Positions 1 to 8,724 of a stretch of DNA of 64,000 nt are shown here, one piece after another. The number at the start of each line of letters is the position of its first letter. The stretch's first letter is position 1. The stretch spans positions 147,809-211,808 of the forward strand of contig CACYJV010000001.1 of the NCBI GenBank assembly GCA_902774815.1. Reading direction: 5' to 3'. The notes under the pieces are model-generated. The model worked only from the letters and a program-made list of their open reading frames with translations, was not told where the DNA came from and ran no database searches. The position numbers were made by a program, and so were the translations under genes. The DNA comes from an uncultured Prevotellaceae bacterium (lineage in GTDB: Bacteria > Bacteroidota > Bacteroidia > Bacteroidales > Bacteroidaceae).

Positions 1-1513
1 CGTCATCATCAGCAAAGTTGACCACTACGAGAAGCGTATCGCTCTTACGGTCTGTTCCCTTCGCACGAGTCTGTGAACAGTCTTTCCGCAAAAAAGCATA
101 TTGGCGCTCGCCGATGTGCTGGTTGACGTACATAAGGTCGAACATCAGCCCCTGTGTAACGGCTTCCTCTGTTCGGGCAAGGTTGAGAACGCGACGATGA
201 AACTCATAAAGCTGCTGCTCTGCCGTAGTGAGCGTACCTGCGGCTGCCCGGCATAGCGTATCGATACTCCAATAGTCGAAGATGGTAGTACGTCCGTCGC
301 GGCCGCTGAATCCCTCGCTGTCCATGGCGCGTTCGCCATATTCCTCACCGGCATAGAGCATGAACGGATTCTGTCCGAGCAGGGTGCTGACGATGAGTGC
401 TGGTACGGCCTTTTGGCCATTACCAACAAAGAAGTCGCTGGCAATGCGTTGCTCGTCGTGGTTCTCAAGGAAATAGAGCATGTGCTGACGAATATCGTCA
501 ACCGACTGCCACTGGCCAGAGATGTCGGAAGCTCGACGACGATGACAGACCACGTCGCGAAGGGCATCGTACATGCCAACTTTGTCGTAGAGCCAATCAA
601 AACCTGCGCCAATGAAATCGCGATAGAGCCAGGGATCGTAGATCTCGCCGATGAACTTGACGTCGGGATAGTGCTCGCGAACCTGCGGGATGACCCACCG
701 CCAGAACTCTACAGGTACCATGAACACCATGTCGCAACGAAATGCATCGACACCTTTGGAAGCCCAGTAGAGCAGCACGTGGAGCATCTTCTGCCACGTG
801 TCAGGCATGGGTGTGAAGTGCCCTACGCGACCGGCATAGTAGTCAACGCCGTAGTTCAGTTTCACGGTTTCATACCAATCATTACGGCTAGGGGCATTGC
901 CAAAGTGGTCGTTGCCAGTAGCCTTGGCAGGAAACTCTACGTATTCGCCTGCCCCAGACTCATCGCTCTCAGCCACTTGGCAGGGGCTTACAAACGGCTG
1001 ACCAGGACAATAGTAGAAGTTGTTCTGTGGCGAGAAGCCTTGGGCGGTGTCGTCGTTCTGTCCGAAGTCGCTCACGCCCTCAGGCTTGGCAATGCTTTTG
1101 TACTGGCGTGCTACGTGATTGGGCACAAAGTCGAGGACCACCTTCAGGCCAGCACGATGGGTGCGGGCAACAAGTCGGTGGAACTCGTCCATTCGTTTGT
1201 CGACATTCACGGCCAAATCGGGGTCGACATCATAGTAGTCGGCAATAGCATAGGGCGAACCTGCACGACCCTTTACCACGGAAGGGTGCTGGGATGGAAT
1301 GCCAAAACGCGAGTAGTCGGTCATCGAAGCGTGCCGAATGACACCTGTATACCACACGTGCGACACACCAAGTTCACGCAGATGCTTCAGCACCGACGGG
1401 GTAAAATCGGCCATTTTGCCACAACCGTTTTCCTCGATAGTACCATTCTGCTTACGCGTCAGACAGCGATTGCCGTAAAGGCGCGTAAACACCTGATAGA
1501 TGATTAGTTTCAT
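1..1513 (-). CDS. GH13 alpha-amylase, 3' end cut by window edge
   Basis: The reverse strand reads as an open frame of about 504 codons from ATG at 1513 to the window edge, so the C-terminus is missing. It hydrolyses alpha-1,4-glucans. All GH13 signature regions are visible: region I LDFVPNHV near residue 127, region II DAFRCDM with the nucleophile Asp256, region III GEIYD with the acid/base Glu near 290, and region IV ENHDEQR near 351. The start MKLIIYQVFTRLYG has no signal peptide, so a cytoplasmic enzyme acting on glycogen or imported maltodextrin is inferred. Three further alpha-glucan genes lie upstream on the same strand, separated from it by fabD. Long forward-strand frames here are shadows. 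Confidence 0.9.
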   Translation of the reverse strand, partial: MKLIIYQVFTRLYGNRCLTRKQNGTIEENGCGKMADFTPSVLKHLRELGVSHVWYTGVIRHASMTDYSRFGIPSQHPSVVKGRAGSPYAIADYYDVDPDLAVNVDKRMDEFHRLVARTHRAGLKVVLDFVPNHVARQYKSIAKPEGVSDFGQNDDTAQGFSPQNNFYYCPGQPFVSPCQVAESDESGAGEYVEFPAKATGNDHFGNAPSRNDWYETVKLNYGVDYYAGRVGHFTPMPDTWQKMLHVLLYWASKGVDAFRCDMVFMVPVEFWRWVIPQVREHYPDVKFIGEIYDPWLYRDFIGAGFDWLYDKVGMYDALRDVVCHRRRASDISGQWQSVDDIRQHMLYFLENHDEQRIASDFFVGNGQKAVPALIVSTLLGQNPFMLYAGEEYGERAMDSEGFSGRDGRTTIFDYWSIDTLCRAAAGTLTTAEQQLYEFHRRVLNLARTEEAVTQGLMFDLMYVNQHIGERQYAFLRKDCSQTRAKGTDRKSDTLLVVVNFADDD

Positions 1514-1547
1514 CGGTTTTACTGATTGACGGATTTTCCGATTTACC

Positions 1548-1574
1548 CCACAGATTACACAGATTGCGCAGATT
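1548..1574. repeat. Nonamer tandem repeat (3 units)
   Basis: Three consecutive 9-base units of the type NCACAGATT lie in the gap upstream of the amylase. The same unit occurs five times at 63443-63487, and a looser 9-base form sits at 2593-2638. It is a dispersed intergenic repeat and does not look coding. Confidence 0.6.
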
Positions 1575-1621
1575 ATTTATTCATGTTCTGTAACAATCCT
1601 GCGCACCCACAAAGGGTAATC

Positions 1622-1656
1622 ATAATTATCAATTATCAATTGTCAATTATCAATTA
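1622..1656. repeat. Heptamer array TCAATTR (5 units)
   Basis: Five tandem 7-base units (TCAATTA or TCAATTG, first one degenerate) end exactly on the fabD stop codon (TTA on the plus strand at 1654-1656). The unit contains TAA and TGA on the reverse strand, so three units close every reading frame. Related arrays lie at 4290, 20854 and 53234. Confidence 0.8.
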
Positions 1657-2544
1657 ACAAGTGATTCCGTGAACCGTTACGTCACGACTGATCTTGGCAA
1701 TCATGCCCTGCAGAGCCTTGCCAGGGCCACATTCCGTAAAGTCGGTGGCACCGTCGGCAATCATGTTCTGTACGCTCTTGGTCCAACGAACTGAACCTGT
1801 CAGTTGAGCCATGAGGTTGGCTTTAATCTCTGCAGGATCCGTATGGGGCAATGCATCGACGTTCTGGTAAACTGGGCACAAGGGAGTCTTGAACTCAGTC
1901 TGCTCGATGGCGGCAGCCAACTCGTCCTTGGCAGCCTGCATCAGCGGTGAGTGGAAAGCACCGCTAACAGGCAGCACGAGCGCACGCTTGGCACCAGCTG
2001 CTTTCAACTTCTCGCAGGCAGCGTTGACCGCCTCCACATGACCAGAGATGACCAACTGACCAGGACAGTTGTAGTTGGCAGGAATGACCACACTTTCGTC
2101 GGTGCTCACTTCGCGACACACCTGTTCAACAACCTCGTCTGGCAGAGCGATGATGGCAGCCATTGTGCCAGGTTGGGCTTCGCAACACTTCTGCATAGCC
2201 ATAGCACGGGCATGTACCAAACGCAAGCCGTCCTCAAACGTCAGTGCGCCTGCAGCCACCAGTGCCGACAGCTCGCCAAGCGAATGACCAGCCACCATGG
2301 CAGGCTGAAACTCGTCGCCCATGCAGAGGGCAGAGATAACGCTATGAAGGAAAACTGCCGGTTGCGTGACTTTCGTCTGCTTGAGCTCGTCGGCGGTGCC
2401 TTCAAACATGATATCGGTGATCTTAAAACCAAGAACGTCATTAGCCTTGTCGAAGAGTTCGCGAGCCTTCTCGTTCTGTTCGTAGAGGTCCTTGCCCATA
2501 CCTACGAACTGTGCTCCCTGACCGGGAAAAACAAATGCTTTCAT
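1654..2544 (-). CDS. fabD: Malonyl-CoA:ACP transacylase
   Basis: This 296-residue protein transfers malonyl groups from CoA to acyl carrier protein to supply fatty-acid chain elongation in the cytoplasm. The N-terminal FPGQGAQFVGMG loop and the nucleophile elbow GHSLGE with Ser88 are present, as is the catalytic His in SGAFHSPLM near residue 198. Length matches the family. It is monocistronic by appearance: it has its own promoter about 130 bases upstream, and the GH57 gene before it ends in a hairpin. Placement between alpha-glucan genes looks incidental. Confidence 0.97.
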   Translation of the reverse strand: MKAFVFPGQGAQFVGMGKDLYEQNEKARELFDKANDVLGFKITDIMFEGTADELKQTKVTQPAVFLHSVISALCMGDEFQPAMVAGHSLGELSALVAAGALTFEDGLRLVHARAMAMQKCCEAQPGTMAAIIALPDEVVEQVCREVSTDESVVIPANYNCPGQLVISGHVEAVNAACEKLKAAGAKRALVLPVSGAFHSPLMQAAKDELAAAIEQTEFKTPLCPVYQNVDALPHTDPAEIKANLMAQLTGSVRWTKSVQNMIADGATDFTECGPGKALQGMIAKISRDVTVHGITC

Positions 2545-2592
2545 ATTTTATCTATATTTACAATTTAATTATTTACGATTTTGCAACCATGG

Positions 2593-2638
2593 ATGTCACG
2601 GATTCTTCTGAATGACACGGATAGAATGGATGACACAG
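2593..2638. repeat. Degenerate 9-base repeat (ATGACACGG type)
   Basis: Copies of ATGWCACGG or ATGACACAG recur 18-19 bases apart, consistent with a decayed 9-base tandem repeat within the fabD leader. Compare the cleaner CACAGATT arrays near both ends of the window. Confidence 0.4.
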
Positions 2639-2673
2639 AGGGTTGGAATTATCTATTTGTACAATTTCGGGCG

Positions 2674-2705
2674 CAAAGGTACGAAAAAAAGACATAATAC
2701 GCAAA
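2674..2705 (-). promoter_or_regulatory. Bacteroidetes-type promoter for fabD
   Basis: On the reverse strand TTTG (2705-2702) is followed after exactly 20 bases by TACCTTTG (2681-2674). This matches the -33/-7 consensus of the primary sigma factor of this phylum. The leader to the fabD ATG is about 125 bases. Confidence 0.75.
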
Positions 2706-2734
2706 CAGGGATGGAGAAAAATCCCCATCCCTGT
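2705..2734 (-). terminator. Hairpin terminator after the GH57 gene
   Basis: Perfect 10-base arms ACAGGGATGG / CCATCCCTGT flank a 10-base loop about 25 bases past the GH57 stop. On the reverse strand the stem runs straight into TTTG, which is also the -33 box of fabD. Terminator and next promoter therefore share sequence. Confidence 0.7.
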
Positions 2735-2759
2735 CAGTTATGTATAGCATTCTGCCAAA

Positions 2760-4289
2760 CTATTTCTTAGCGGGTGCCTTCTTGGCAGGAGCCTTCTTTG
2801 TAGTTGCGGCTTCTTTCTTTGCAGCTGGAGCTTCTTTCTTTTCAGCTGCAACGGGTGCCTTCTTGGTAGCAGGCTTCACAACTGCGGCTTTCCCAAGTTT
2901 GGGCCTACCAATTGGGAGCATCGGGGCTATGGGTTTACCTGCTGTAGGCTTACCTAATCCAGGCTTTGTGACCTTACTTCCCCTGCCAGCCTCTTCCATC
3001 TTTGAAATCATAGCCTGCAGACGGGTGATTTCCTTCTCCTGCATCTCAATCTCTTCACCCTGATTGCGAATCGTGGTGAGCAGTGACTCAAGCTGGTCAT
3101 TATCGATCTCCTCAGGATATAGACTGTTGACTCTGTTAAGGAAGTCGCCAAGAATGTTCATATAGTTCGTGAAAGCATCGAAAGGCGATGAGTAAATTCC
3201 ACGGTCGAGGCCTACATTGGAAGGCTTCGTGGTCATGAAGCGGAAGTTGTTACTAGCCTGCAGATAGTCCCAATCGAGGTTAATCTTCGAATCGTTGGCA
3301 ATGCGTACACGATCAGCAACGCCATAGAGCTTATGGAAGGCCTCACGCTGCATGGGGTTACCCAGCCAGCAGGAAACGTCGCGCTCCTCGTCGACCCAGC
3401 TGAGGGTGTCGGGCACGTCGAGTGCACCAACGCTCTTCGTCTTCATGCAAATCTCGGTAGGCGTCGAGAAAGTGATTCCCTTGGCCTTGGCACAAGCAGG
3501 AATGGCACGGAGGAACTCCAAGATGTTGCTCGACAACGGCTGAGCGATACCCAGTGCCGAGAGTTCCATGAAGATGTTGATGATCTGACTCTCCTCGGGA
3601 TGCGAAGCAATCTCGTTGACATAGTTGTCGGCAAAGAGTGGATAGCCTTCCCATTCAGGATTGTTGAAGCGCAGCGAGATGTCATCAGACAACTTCACGT
3701 CGCGCAGCAACAGCTTCAGGTTTGGAGCCAGTGCACAGTTGTAGACATAGTGGGGCGACTTCCATCCGAGCACGTGCTTGGCACCCTCGGTAAGCATACC
3801 CTTGAAGCCCATCTGCGAAGCCATCAGACCGATGTCGTCACTATAGATAAGCGACGAGTTGCGGAGCACCTTCGGTGTCTGTCCGAAGTATTCCTTCATC
3901 TTCGCCATCTGCTTTTTCACATCAGCCTTGAAGCACTCCTCGTTGATGAGTGACGACAAACCGTGGCTGTAGGGTTCTGCGAGGAATTCCACGCATCCCG
4001 TCTCGTTCATGTCCTGCAGTTTCTGCAGCACCTGGGGAGCATGCATCTCCAGCTGTTCAATGCCCACACCCGAAAGCGAGAAGGCCACCTTGAAGTACTT
4101 GCCGTTCTCCTTGATCATCTCATGGAGCGTGTTCAGTGCCGGCATATAAGAGCGCTCGGCAATGTCGCTGATGCTACGTTCGTTCTCGTAGTCATCGTAG
4201 TAGTAGTGGTCGGTACCGATGTCAAAGAAACGGTAGCGTTTGAGATGTATGATTTGATGTATCTCAAAATATAAACAGATTGTTTTCAT
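2760..4289 (-). CDS. GH57 alpha-amylase-like protein with degenerate active-site region and Lys/Ala/Pro tail
   Basis: The start at 4289 (MKTICLYFEIHQ) is preferred to a longer frame because only junk and a heptamer repeat lie upstream; this gives 509 residues. The fold is GH57: EIHQ near residue 9, FLAEPYSHGL near 103, and MLTEGAKHVLG with the putative nucleophile Glu168. The region that normally carries the catalytic Asp (form FMDYETFG) reads FMELSALG near 241-248, so the acid/base Asp is Glu and the neighbours differ. Residues about 395-435 look coiled-coil. The last 75 residues are Lys/Ala/Pro-rich repeats resembling histone H1 tails. It follows the GT4 and debranching genes as third gene of a glycogen operon. 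It may be a regulatory or altered-specificity member rather than a classical amylase. Confidence 0.85.
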   Translation of the reverse strand: MKTICLYFEIHQIIHLKRYRFFDIGTDHYYYDDYENERSISDIAERSYMPALNTLHEMIKENGKYFKVAFSLSGVGIEQLEMHAPQVLQKLQDMNETGCVEFLAEPYSHGLSSLINEECFKADVKKQMAKMKEYFGQTPKVLRNSSLIYSDDIGLMASQMGFKGMLTEGAKHVLGWKSPHYVYNCALAPNLKLLLRDVKLSDDISLRFNNPEWEGYPLFADNYVNEIASHPEESQIINIFMELSALGIAQPLSSNILEFLRAIPACAKAKGITFSTPTEICMKTKSVGALDVPDTLSWVDEERDVSCWLGNPMQREAFHKLYGVADRVRIANDSKINLDWDYLQASNNFRFMTTKPSNVGLDRGIYSSPFDAFTNYMNILGDFLNRVNSLYPEEIDNDQLESLLTTIRNQGEEIEMQEKEITRLQAMISKMEEAGRGSKVTKPGLGKPTAGKPIAPMLPIGRPKLGKAAVVKPATKKAPVAAEKKEAPAAKKEAATTKKAPAKKAPAKK

Positions 4290-4324
4290 AAAATTATCAA
4301 TTATCAATTTTCAATTATCAATTT
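4290..4324. repeat. Heptamer array TCAATTA (5 units)
   Basis: Five 7-base units of TCAATTA/TCAATTT type fill the 39-base gap between the GT4 stop (4329) and the GH57 start. It matches the array at the fabD stop. Confidence 0.8.
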
Positions 4325-4328
4325 ACTA

Positions 4329-5597
4329 TTATTCCCATCCGAGGGTGCGCAGGTAGAGAGTACGAATCCATTTGCCCACCTTCTCCCAAGTAATCTGGTC
4401 GACTTCGTTCTTGCCTTCTTCCTGCAGATACTTGAAGAGGCTCTCGTTGACGCAGATGGAGTAGATGGCGTCGGCCATGGCATGAATGTCCCAATAGTCG
4501 ACCTTGATGCAGTTGTGCAGGATCTCGGCACAGCCTGACTGCTTCGAGATGATAGTGGGCGTGCCGCACTGCATGGCCTCCAACGGCGAGATGCCGAAGG
4601 GCTCAGAGACGGAAGGCATCACGTAGACATCGCTGTCCTTGAGGCACTCATAGACCTGCTTGCCGCGCATGAATCCGGGGAAGTGGAATCGGTCGGCAAT
4701 GCCACGTTCAGCAGCCAAATAGATCATCTGTTCCATCATGTCGCCCGATCCTGCAAAGCAGAAGCGCACATTGCGTGTGCGGTGGAGCACCATGTTGGCT
4801 GCCTCAACGAAATACTCAGGACCTTTCTGCATGGTGATACGGCCCAGGAAGGTCACGACCTTTTCCTTTCCGGTGTGGTCGGGACGTGGTATATCCTGCA
4901 GTTCCTGCTTCAGTGGATAAACAGCATTGTGAACGGTGAAACACTTGCGCGGGTCTTGATGATATTGGTTGATGACCGTCTGACGTGTCAGCTCGGACAC
5001 GCACATGATGCAGTCTGCATTGTCCATACCATTCTTCTCAATAGAATAGACGGTTGGGTTCACCTTACCACGCGAACGGTCGAAGTCAGTAGCGTGCACG
5101 TGGATGCAGAGAGGCTTTCCACTGACCTGCTTGGCATGAATACCAGCGGGGTAGGTCAGCCAGTCGTGTGCATGAATAATGTCGAATTCTTCCGTACGAG
5201 CCACGACACCGGCAATGATGGAGTAGTTATTAATCTCCTCGTGCAGATTTGAGGGATATCCACCAGCAAACTCCATGGCACCCAGATCGTTGACATGCAT
5301 GTAGTTGAAGTCGGCATAAATGTGGTCGCGATAGCGGTAGTAGTCCTCTGGCGACATGATATCGCCAACGCGCTGCTTAATATAATCGTAGTCAACGTCG
5401 CGCCAAGCAATGGGAACTGCGTTCATGGCCACAATCTTGCAAGCAGAGCGATCCTCGTCGCCGAAAGGTTTCGGCAGGCACAAGATCGTGTCTATGTCGC
5501 CCTGGGCATGCAATCCCTGTGAAATGCCATAGTTGGCTGTGGCAAGTCCACCAAACACGTGAGGAGGATACTCCCATCCAAACATAAGTACTTTCAT
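4329..5597 (-). CDS. GT4/glycogen-synthase-like glycosyltransferase
   Basis: The 422-residue protein has the GT-B architecture of retaining GT4/GT5 enzymes. The N-terminal sugar-acceptor domain begins WEYPPHVFGGLA. The nucleotide-sugar domain carries GRITMQKGPEYFVEA near residue 252 and the EX7E element SEPFGISPLEA near 343. It probably extends alpha-1,4-glucan (glycogen) from a nucleotide-glucose donor. It lies between the debranching enzyme (18 bases upstream) and the GH57 gene, the usual order of this set in Bacteroidales. Unusually for this window, a strong ribosome-binding sequence, AAAGGAGGAA, sits about 10 bases before the ATG. Confidence 0.88.
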   Translation of the reverse strand: MKVLMFGWEYPPHVFGGLATANYGISQGLHAQGDIDTILCLPKPFGDEDRSACKIVAMNAVPIAWRDVDYDYIKQRVGDIMSPEDYYRYRDHIYADFNYMHVNDLGAMEFAGGYPSNLHEEINNYSIIAGVVARTEEFDIIHAHDWLTYPAGIHAKQVSGKPLCIHVHATDFDRSRGKVNPTVYSIEKNGMDNADCIMCVSELTRQTVINQYHQDPRKCFTVHNAVYPLKQELQDIPRPDHTGKEKVVTFLGRITMQKGPEYFVEAANMVLHRTRNVRFCFAGSGDMMEQMIYLAAERGIADRFHFPGFMRGKQVYECLKDSDVYVMPSVSEPFGISPLEAMQCGTPTIISKQSGCAEILHNCIKVDYWDIHAMADAIYSICVNESLFKYLQEEGKNEVDQITWEKVGKWIRTLYLRTLGWE

Positions 5598-5615
5598 ATC
5601 AGGTTCCTCCTTTCT

Positions 5616-7622
5616 TTAATATTTATAACGTTCAAGCAGTTCGAGTGTGCGCAGGATCTCTGCCACGTTCATAGCGAACGACATGGCGCCACGTCCGTGG
5701 AACGGCGGGTTGCCGTCGAAGAGCTCTGAGATAGTGCCCAAGCAATGGTAAGCCATTTCGTCCTCGTATCCAACCATCTGGCGCTCGATAAAGCTCAGAC
5801 GGGTGCGCTTATAGAGTTTGAGACATGCCTCCATGTAGAAGCCGCCCAGCCAAGGCCAGGCTGTGCCCTGATGATAAGCATAGTCACGCTGTATCTGCGG
5901 ACCCACATAGATGGGATTGTAGCCACCACTCTTCGGTGAGAGCGAGCGTAGTCCCTTCGGGGTCAGTAGTTCACGTGTGCAGACATCGAATACACCTTTC
6001 ATCTGCTGCTGCGTAAGGGGTGAATAGTCGAGTGCCACAGCGAAGATCATGTTCGGGCGGACACTCCAATCCATCGTGTTACCATCCACGTAGTCAAGCA
6101 GATAGCCATATTCATTCAAGAATGTATCAACGAACGACTGCTTGCACTTTTCGGCCAAAGCCTCGAGGTGCTGGGCATCTTCCTCATTCTCGTCGTCACG
6201 TGCAAGAGATGCTACGAAGCGGAGTGCGTTGTACCAAAGTGCATTGATTTCAACCACGAAGCCAGTGCGCGGAACCACAGGACGTCCGTTAGCAGTAGAG
6301 TTCATCCACGTCATAGCGACGTCACGTCCATCGATGCGCACAAGACCATTCTCTTCGAGCGTCATATTGGGATGCTTATTCTCCTCTATGAAGGTGATGA
6401 TGTCGCGCAAAAGTTTGCTATACATCTCCTTGCAACGCTGCTTGCCAAGTTTCTTGGCATATTGCTGGATGGCCCATACAGCCCAAAGAGGTACGTCAGG
6501 CTTGTCAATCTCGTAGATCTTCGTTGTCGAAGGCTTTTGCTCCATGAACTCACGCAAGCCACGCTCGGCCGTACGCATGACGAGTTCGAAATATTCGTCC
6601 TCGGCAATGCTCAGCGTCAGTCCTGGAAGGGCAATAAACGTGTCACGTGCACGGCACTTGAACCACGGATATCCGGCCAGCAAATAGCGATCGTCGTTGG
6701 AATAATACACTTTCGAAGGTGCCTGGGCTGACGACCATACTTCCTTCTCACCGTCTTCGCGCTTCACGCGTACGTGGAACTGGTGTGCGGCATTGACCAA
6801 GCAATGATAGAAGTTGTCGCGAGGCGGACGATAGCTCACCTCCTCATCGAAGAGCTTCTTCAGTCGCGATGTCTTGATTTCGCTAGTCGAGGCGGCAAAG
6901 ACAATGCTTTCACCTTTTCTAATAGGCATTTCGAAATAGCCAGGCACGTAGAGGTCTTCGTTGGAGGCATAACCACGTTCCTGCTCCTTCGGATATTCTA
7001 CGCCACGATACCAATCGGGTTGGAAGATGAACTCATTCTTCTTCGAGAACTGCATGTAGAGATCGGGATAGCCCGCATACATACAGGTCTTAATGCCGTT
7101 GTCAACGTTGTGGTACTCGCGCGATGCCACCGAGTTCTCGTGTGTGAACTGGCGAACGCTGCGGAATGCCAAGAACGGGCGGAAACGCAGTGTAGTAGCT
7201 GAGTGGGCATCTTCCAGTGTGTAGCGAATCAGAATGCGATCCTCGTAGTTCTGGAAAAGGAACTCCTTTTTCAGTATAACGCCACCGACACGGTAGATGG
7301 TTGTTGGAATCTTGTCACAGTCAAACTCGCGAATGTACTTGTGACCTTTCGGACTGTAGTTGTTGCCCTGATACTTGTGCAGGCCAAGATTGAATTCTGC
7401 CCCATGCTGAACGACTGTACAGTCGAGCGAGGAAAGCAACACGTGGTTCTCGTCGTCGAGTTCGGGAACGGGTACGACAAGCAGACCATGGTACTTGCGG
7501 ATGTTGCAGTCGACAATCGTTGAGCATGAATAAGCTCCCGAACGGTTGGTGCGTAGCAACTCCTTCGGTAGCGAATCCTGCAAGTTTGTCATCAGAGCTT
7601 TTTCAAATCGCAGATAACTCAT
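5616..7622 (-). CDS. Glycogen debranching enzyme (amylo-alpha-1,6-glucosidase family)
   Basis: This 668-residue protein has the bacterial GDE layout: an N-terminal beta-rich domain (NRSGAYSCSTIVDCNIRKYHGLLV near 27) and a C-terminal (alpha/alpha)6 catalytic barrel. In the barrel, WFKCRARDTFIALPGL near 320 and YHQGTAWPWLGGFY near 597 are typical. It removes alpha-1,6 branches from glycogen in the cytoplasm. Length is normal. It is the first gene of an operon followed by the GT4 and GH57 genes, with a clear promoter 38 bases upstream. No signal peptide is visible. Confidence 0.92.
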   Translation of the reverse strand: MSYLRFEKALMTNLQDSLPKELLRTNRSGAYSCSTIVDCNIRKYHGLLVVPVPELDDENHVLLSSLDCTVVQHGAEFNLGLHKYQGNNYSPKGHKYIREFDCDKIPTTIYRVGGVILKKEFLFQNYEDRILIRYTLEDAHSATTLRFRPFLAFRSVRQFTHENSVASREYHNVDNGIKTCMYAGYPDLYMQFSKKNEFIFQPDWYRGVEYPKEQERGYASNEDLYVPGYFEMPIRKGESIVFAASTSEIKTSRLKKLFDEEVSYRPPRDNFYHCLVNAAHQFHVRVKREDGEKEVWSSAQAPSKVYYSNDDRYLLAGYPWFKCRARDTFIALPGLTLSIAEDEYFELVMRTAERGLREFMEQKPSTTKIYEIDKPDVPLWAVWAIQQYAKKLGKQRCKEMYSKLLRDIITFIEENKHPNMTLEENGLVRIDGRDVAMTWMNSTANGRPVVPRTGFVVEINALWYNALRFVASLARDDENEEDAQHLEALAEKCKQSFVDTFLNEYGYLLDYVDGNTMDWSVRPNMIFAVALDYSPLTQQQMKGVFDVCTRELLTPKGLRSLSPKSGGYNPIYVGPQIQRDYAYHQGTAWPWLGGFYMEACLKLYKRTRLSFIERQMVGYEDEMAYHCLGTISELFDGNPPFHGRGAMSFAMNVAEILRTLELLERYKY

Positions 7623-7659
7623 GTTAGCTCTTAGTATTTAGGTTTTGGAAATAGCACTT

Positions 7660-7690
7660 CAAAGGTACACTTTTTTAATTGTTCTGCAAA
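7660..7690 (-). promoter_or_regulatory. Promoter of the glycogen operon
   Basis: Reverse-strand TTTG (7690-7687), a 19-base spacer and TACCTTTG (7667-7660) match the Bacteroidetes consensus. It drives the debranching enzyme, GT4 and GH57 genes. Confidence 0.75.
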
Positions 7691-7700
7691 ATTTTTTGAT

Positions 7701-7731
7701 AAAAAAAAGCACTCTCCGTGAAGAAAGTGCT
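7701..7731 (-). terminator. Rho-independent terminator after the lipid kinase
   Basis: Stem AGCACT / AGTGCT with additional partial pairing is followed on the reverse strand by eight T residues. It lies just past the stop of the lipid kinase and upstream of the glycogen-operon promoter. Confidence 0.75.
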
Positions 7732-7743
7732 CATTTTTACTAG

Positions 7744-8676
7744 TCATGACGGAATCAAGAAGTTGACAACCTCTTGTTCGACGCTCACTGTGAACTCGCC
7801 AACGGGCGTATTCATCATGCGCCCATCAATGCCCACCATGGCATGATCGGCCTTTAGCACGTCGACTTTCTGCGTACGATACGGGTGAACGCTACGATGG
7901 TTCAGGAACTTGCCGCGCACAAAGAGGTAGATGCCCTCAATGAGTTGCGTCATCTCAGGATGATAAACCACCGACACATCGAGCAATCCATTGTAGGGTA
8001 CGGCATTGGGGGTCTGTCCGTAGCCCGGGGCGTTGCCAATACAGACGGTCATCACCTTGCGTTTCACCTCGTCAGCATTGATCTTCAAATGCATCTTGTA
8101 CTCCAGACGCTGGAAAATCATCAGAATGAACGAGAAGAGGAACGACAGTGTACGCGATCCAAAGTAGTGACGAGTCTGCCGACGCAGGTTCATAATGGTA
8201 GCCACCAAACCGATATTGATGCAATTCAGGAAGTAGCGGCGGCACTTCTCGCCCTGTTTGTTGGTATAGCGAATACAACCGAGGTCGATTTTCCTGATAC
8301 GGTGCTGCTTCAACCAACCGATGGTCTGGTCCAAATCGTCCTCCTTGAATTCCCAGAAATGGGCGAAATCGTTCATCATGCCATTGGGCACAACTCCCAA
8401 GGCTATCTCGTCACGCTTTTGCTGGTCTATCTGCATCAGGCAGTTCACGGCATCGTTCAGTGCCGAGTCGCCGCCCACAATGACTAGTGTCTTATAGCCA
8501 TTGGATATAAGCATTTTCACCAAACGGTCAACGCTGCCAGAGTTTTCGCTCTGCACGAAGTCGTAGTCAATGCCGTGCGCCTGCAGACTCCGTTCTATTC
8601 GTTCCCACCGTTTCTTTGGCGAGTTCCATATTCCTGACTTCGGACAGTAGAGTATGCCCCATTTTTCTTCGTTCAT
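7744..8676 (-). CDS. Diacylglycerol-kinase-family lipid kinase with altered GGDGT motif
   Basis: Starting at ATG 8676 (MNEEKWGILYCPKSG) gives 310 residues. The longer frame would run through a heptamer repeat and the end of miaA. The catalytic DAGK domain is recognisable from VIVGGDSALNDAVN near 75, VVPNGMMNDFAHFW near 102, and GYGQTPNAVPYNGLLDV near 225. Compared with the usual GGDGT(L/I)N, PxGTxND and DGLLD, the sequence reads GGDSALN, PNGMMND and NGLLD, so several nucleotide-binding and metal-binding positions differ. It probably phosphorylates a lipid or sphingoid base at the membrane, but activity is uncertain. It is downstream of miaA. Confidence 0.8.
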   Translation of the reverse strand: MNEEKWGILYCPKSGIWNSPKKRWERIERSLQAHGIDYDFVQSENSGSVDRLVKMLISNGYKTLVIVGGDSALNDAVNCLMQIDQQKRDEIALGVVPNGMMNDFAHFWEFKEDDLDQTIGWLKQHRIRKIDLGCIRYTNKQGEKCRRYFLNCINIGLVATIMNLRRQTRHYFGSRTLSFLFSFILMIFQRLEYKMHLKINADEVKRKVMTVCIGNAPGYGQTPNAVPYNGLLDVSVVYHPEMTQLIEGIYLFVRGKFLNHRSVHPYRTQKVDVLKADHAMVGIDGRMMNTPVGEFTVSVEQEVVNFLIPS

Positions 8677-8684
8677 AGTTATGT

Positions 8685-8724
8685 AGTTTTCAAGTTCTGA
8701 GTTTCTAGTTTCAACTGCCAATTG
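8685..8724. repeat. Heptamer array (AGTTTCT type, 5-6 units)
   Basis: Units such as AAGTTCT, GAGTTTC and TAGTTTC follow each other at 7-base spacing across the miaA stop codon (8711-8713). It is the same architecture as the TCAATTA arrays but with a different unit. Confidence 0.65.

Noticed and set aside
413-1507. 364-codon forward-strand open frame
   Set aside because: It lies opposite the GH13 amylase, whose catalytic motifs are intact on the reverse strand; the frame is a mirror of codon bias.
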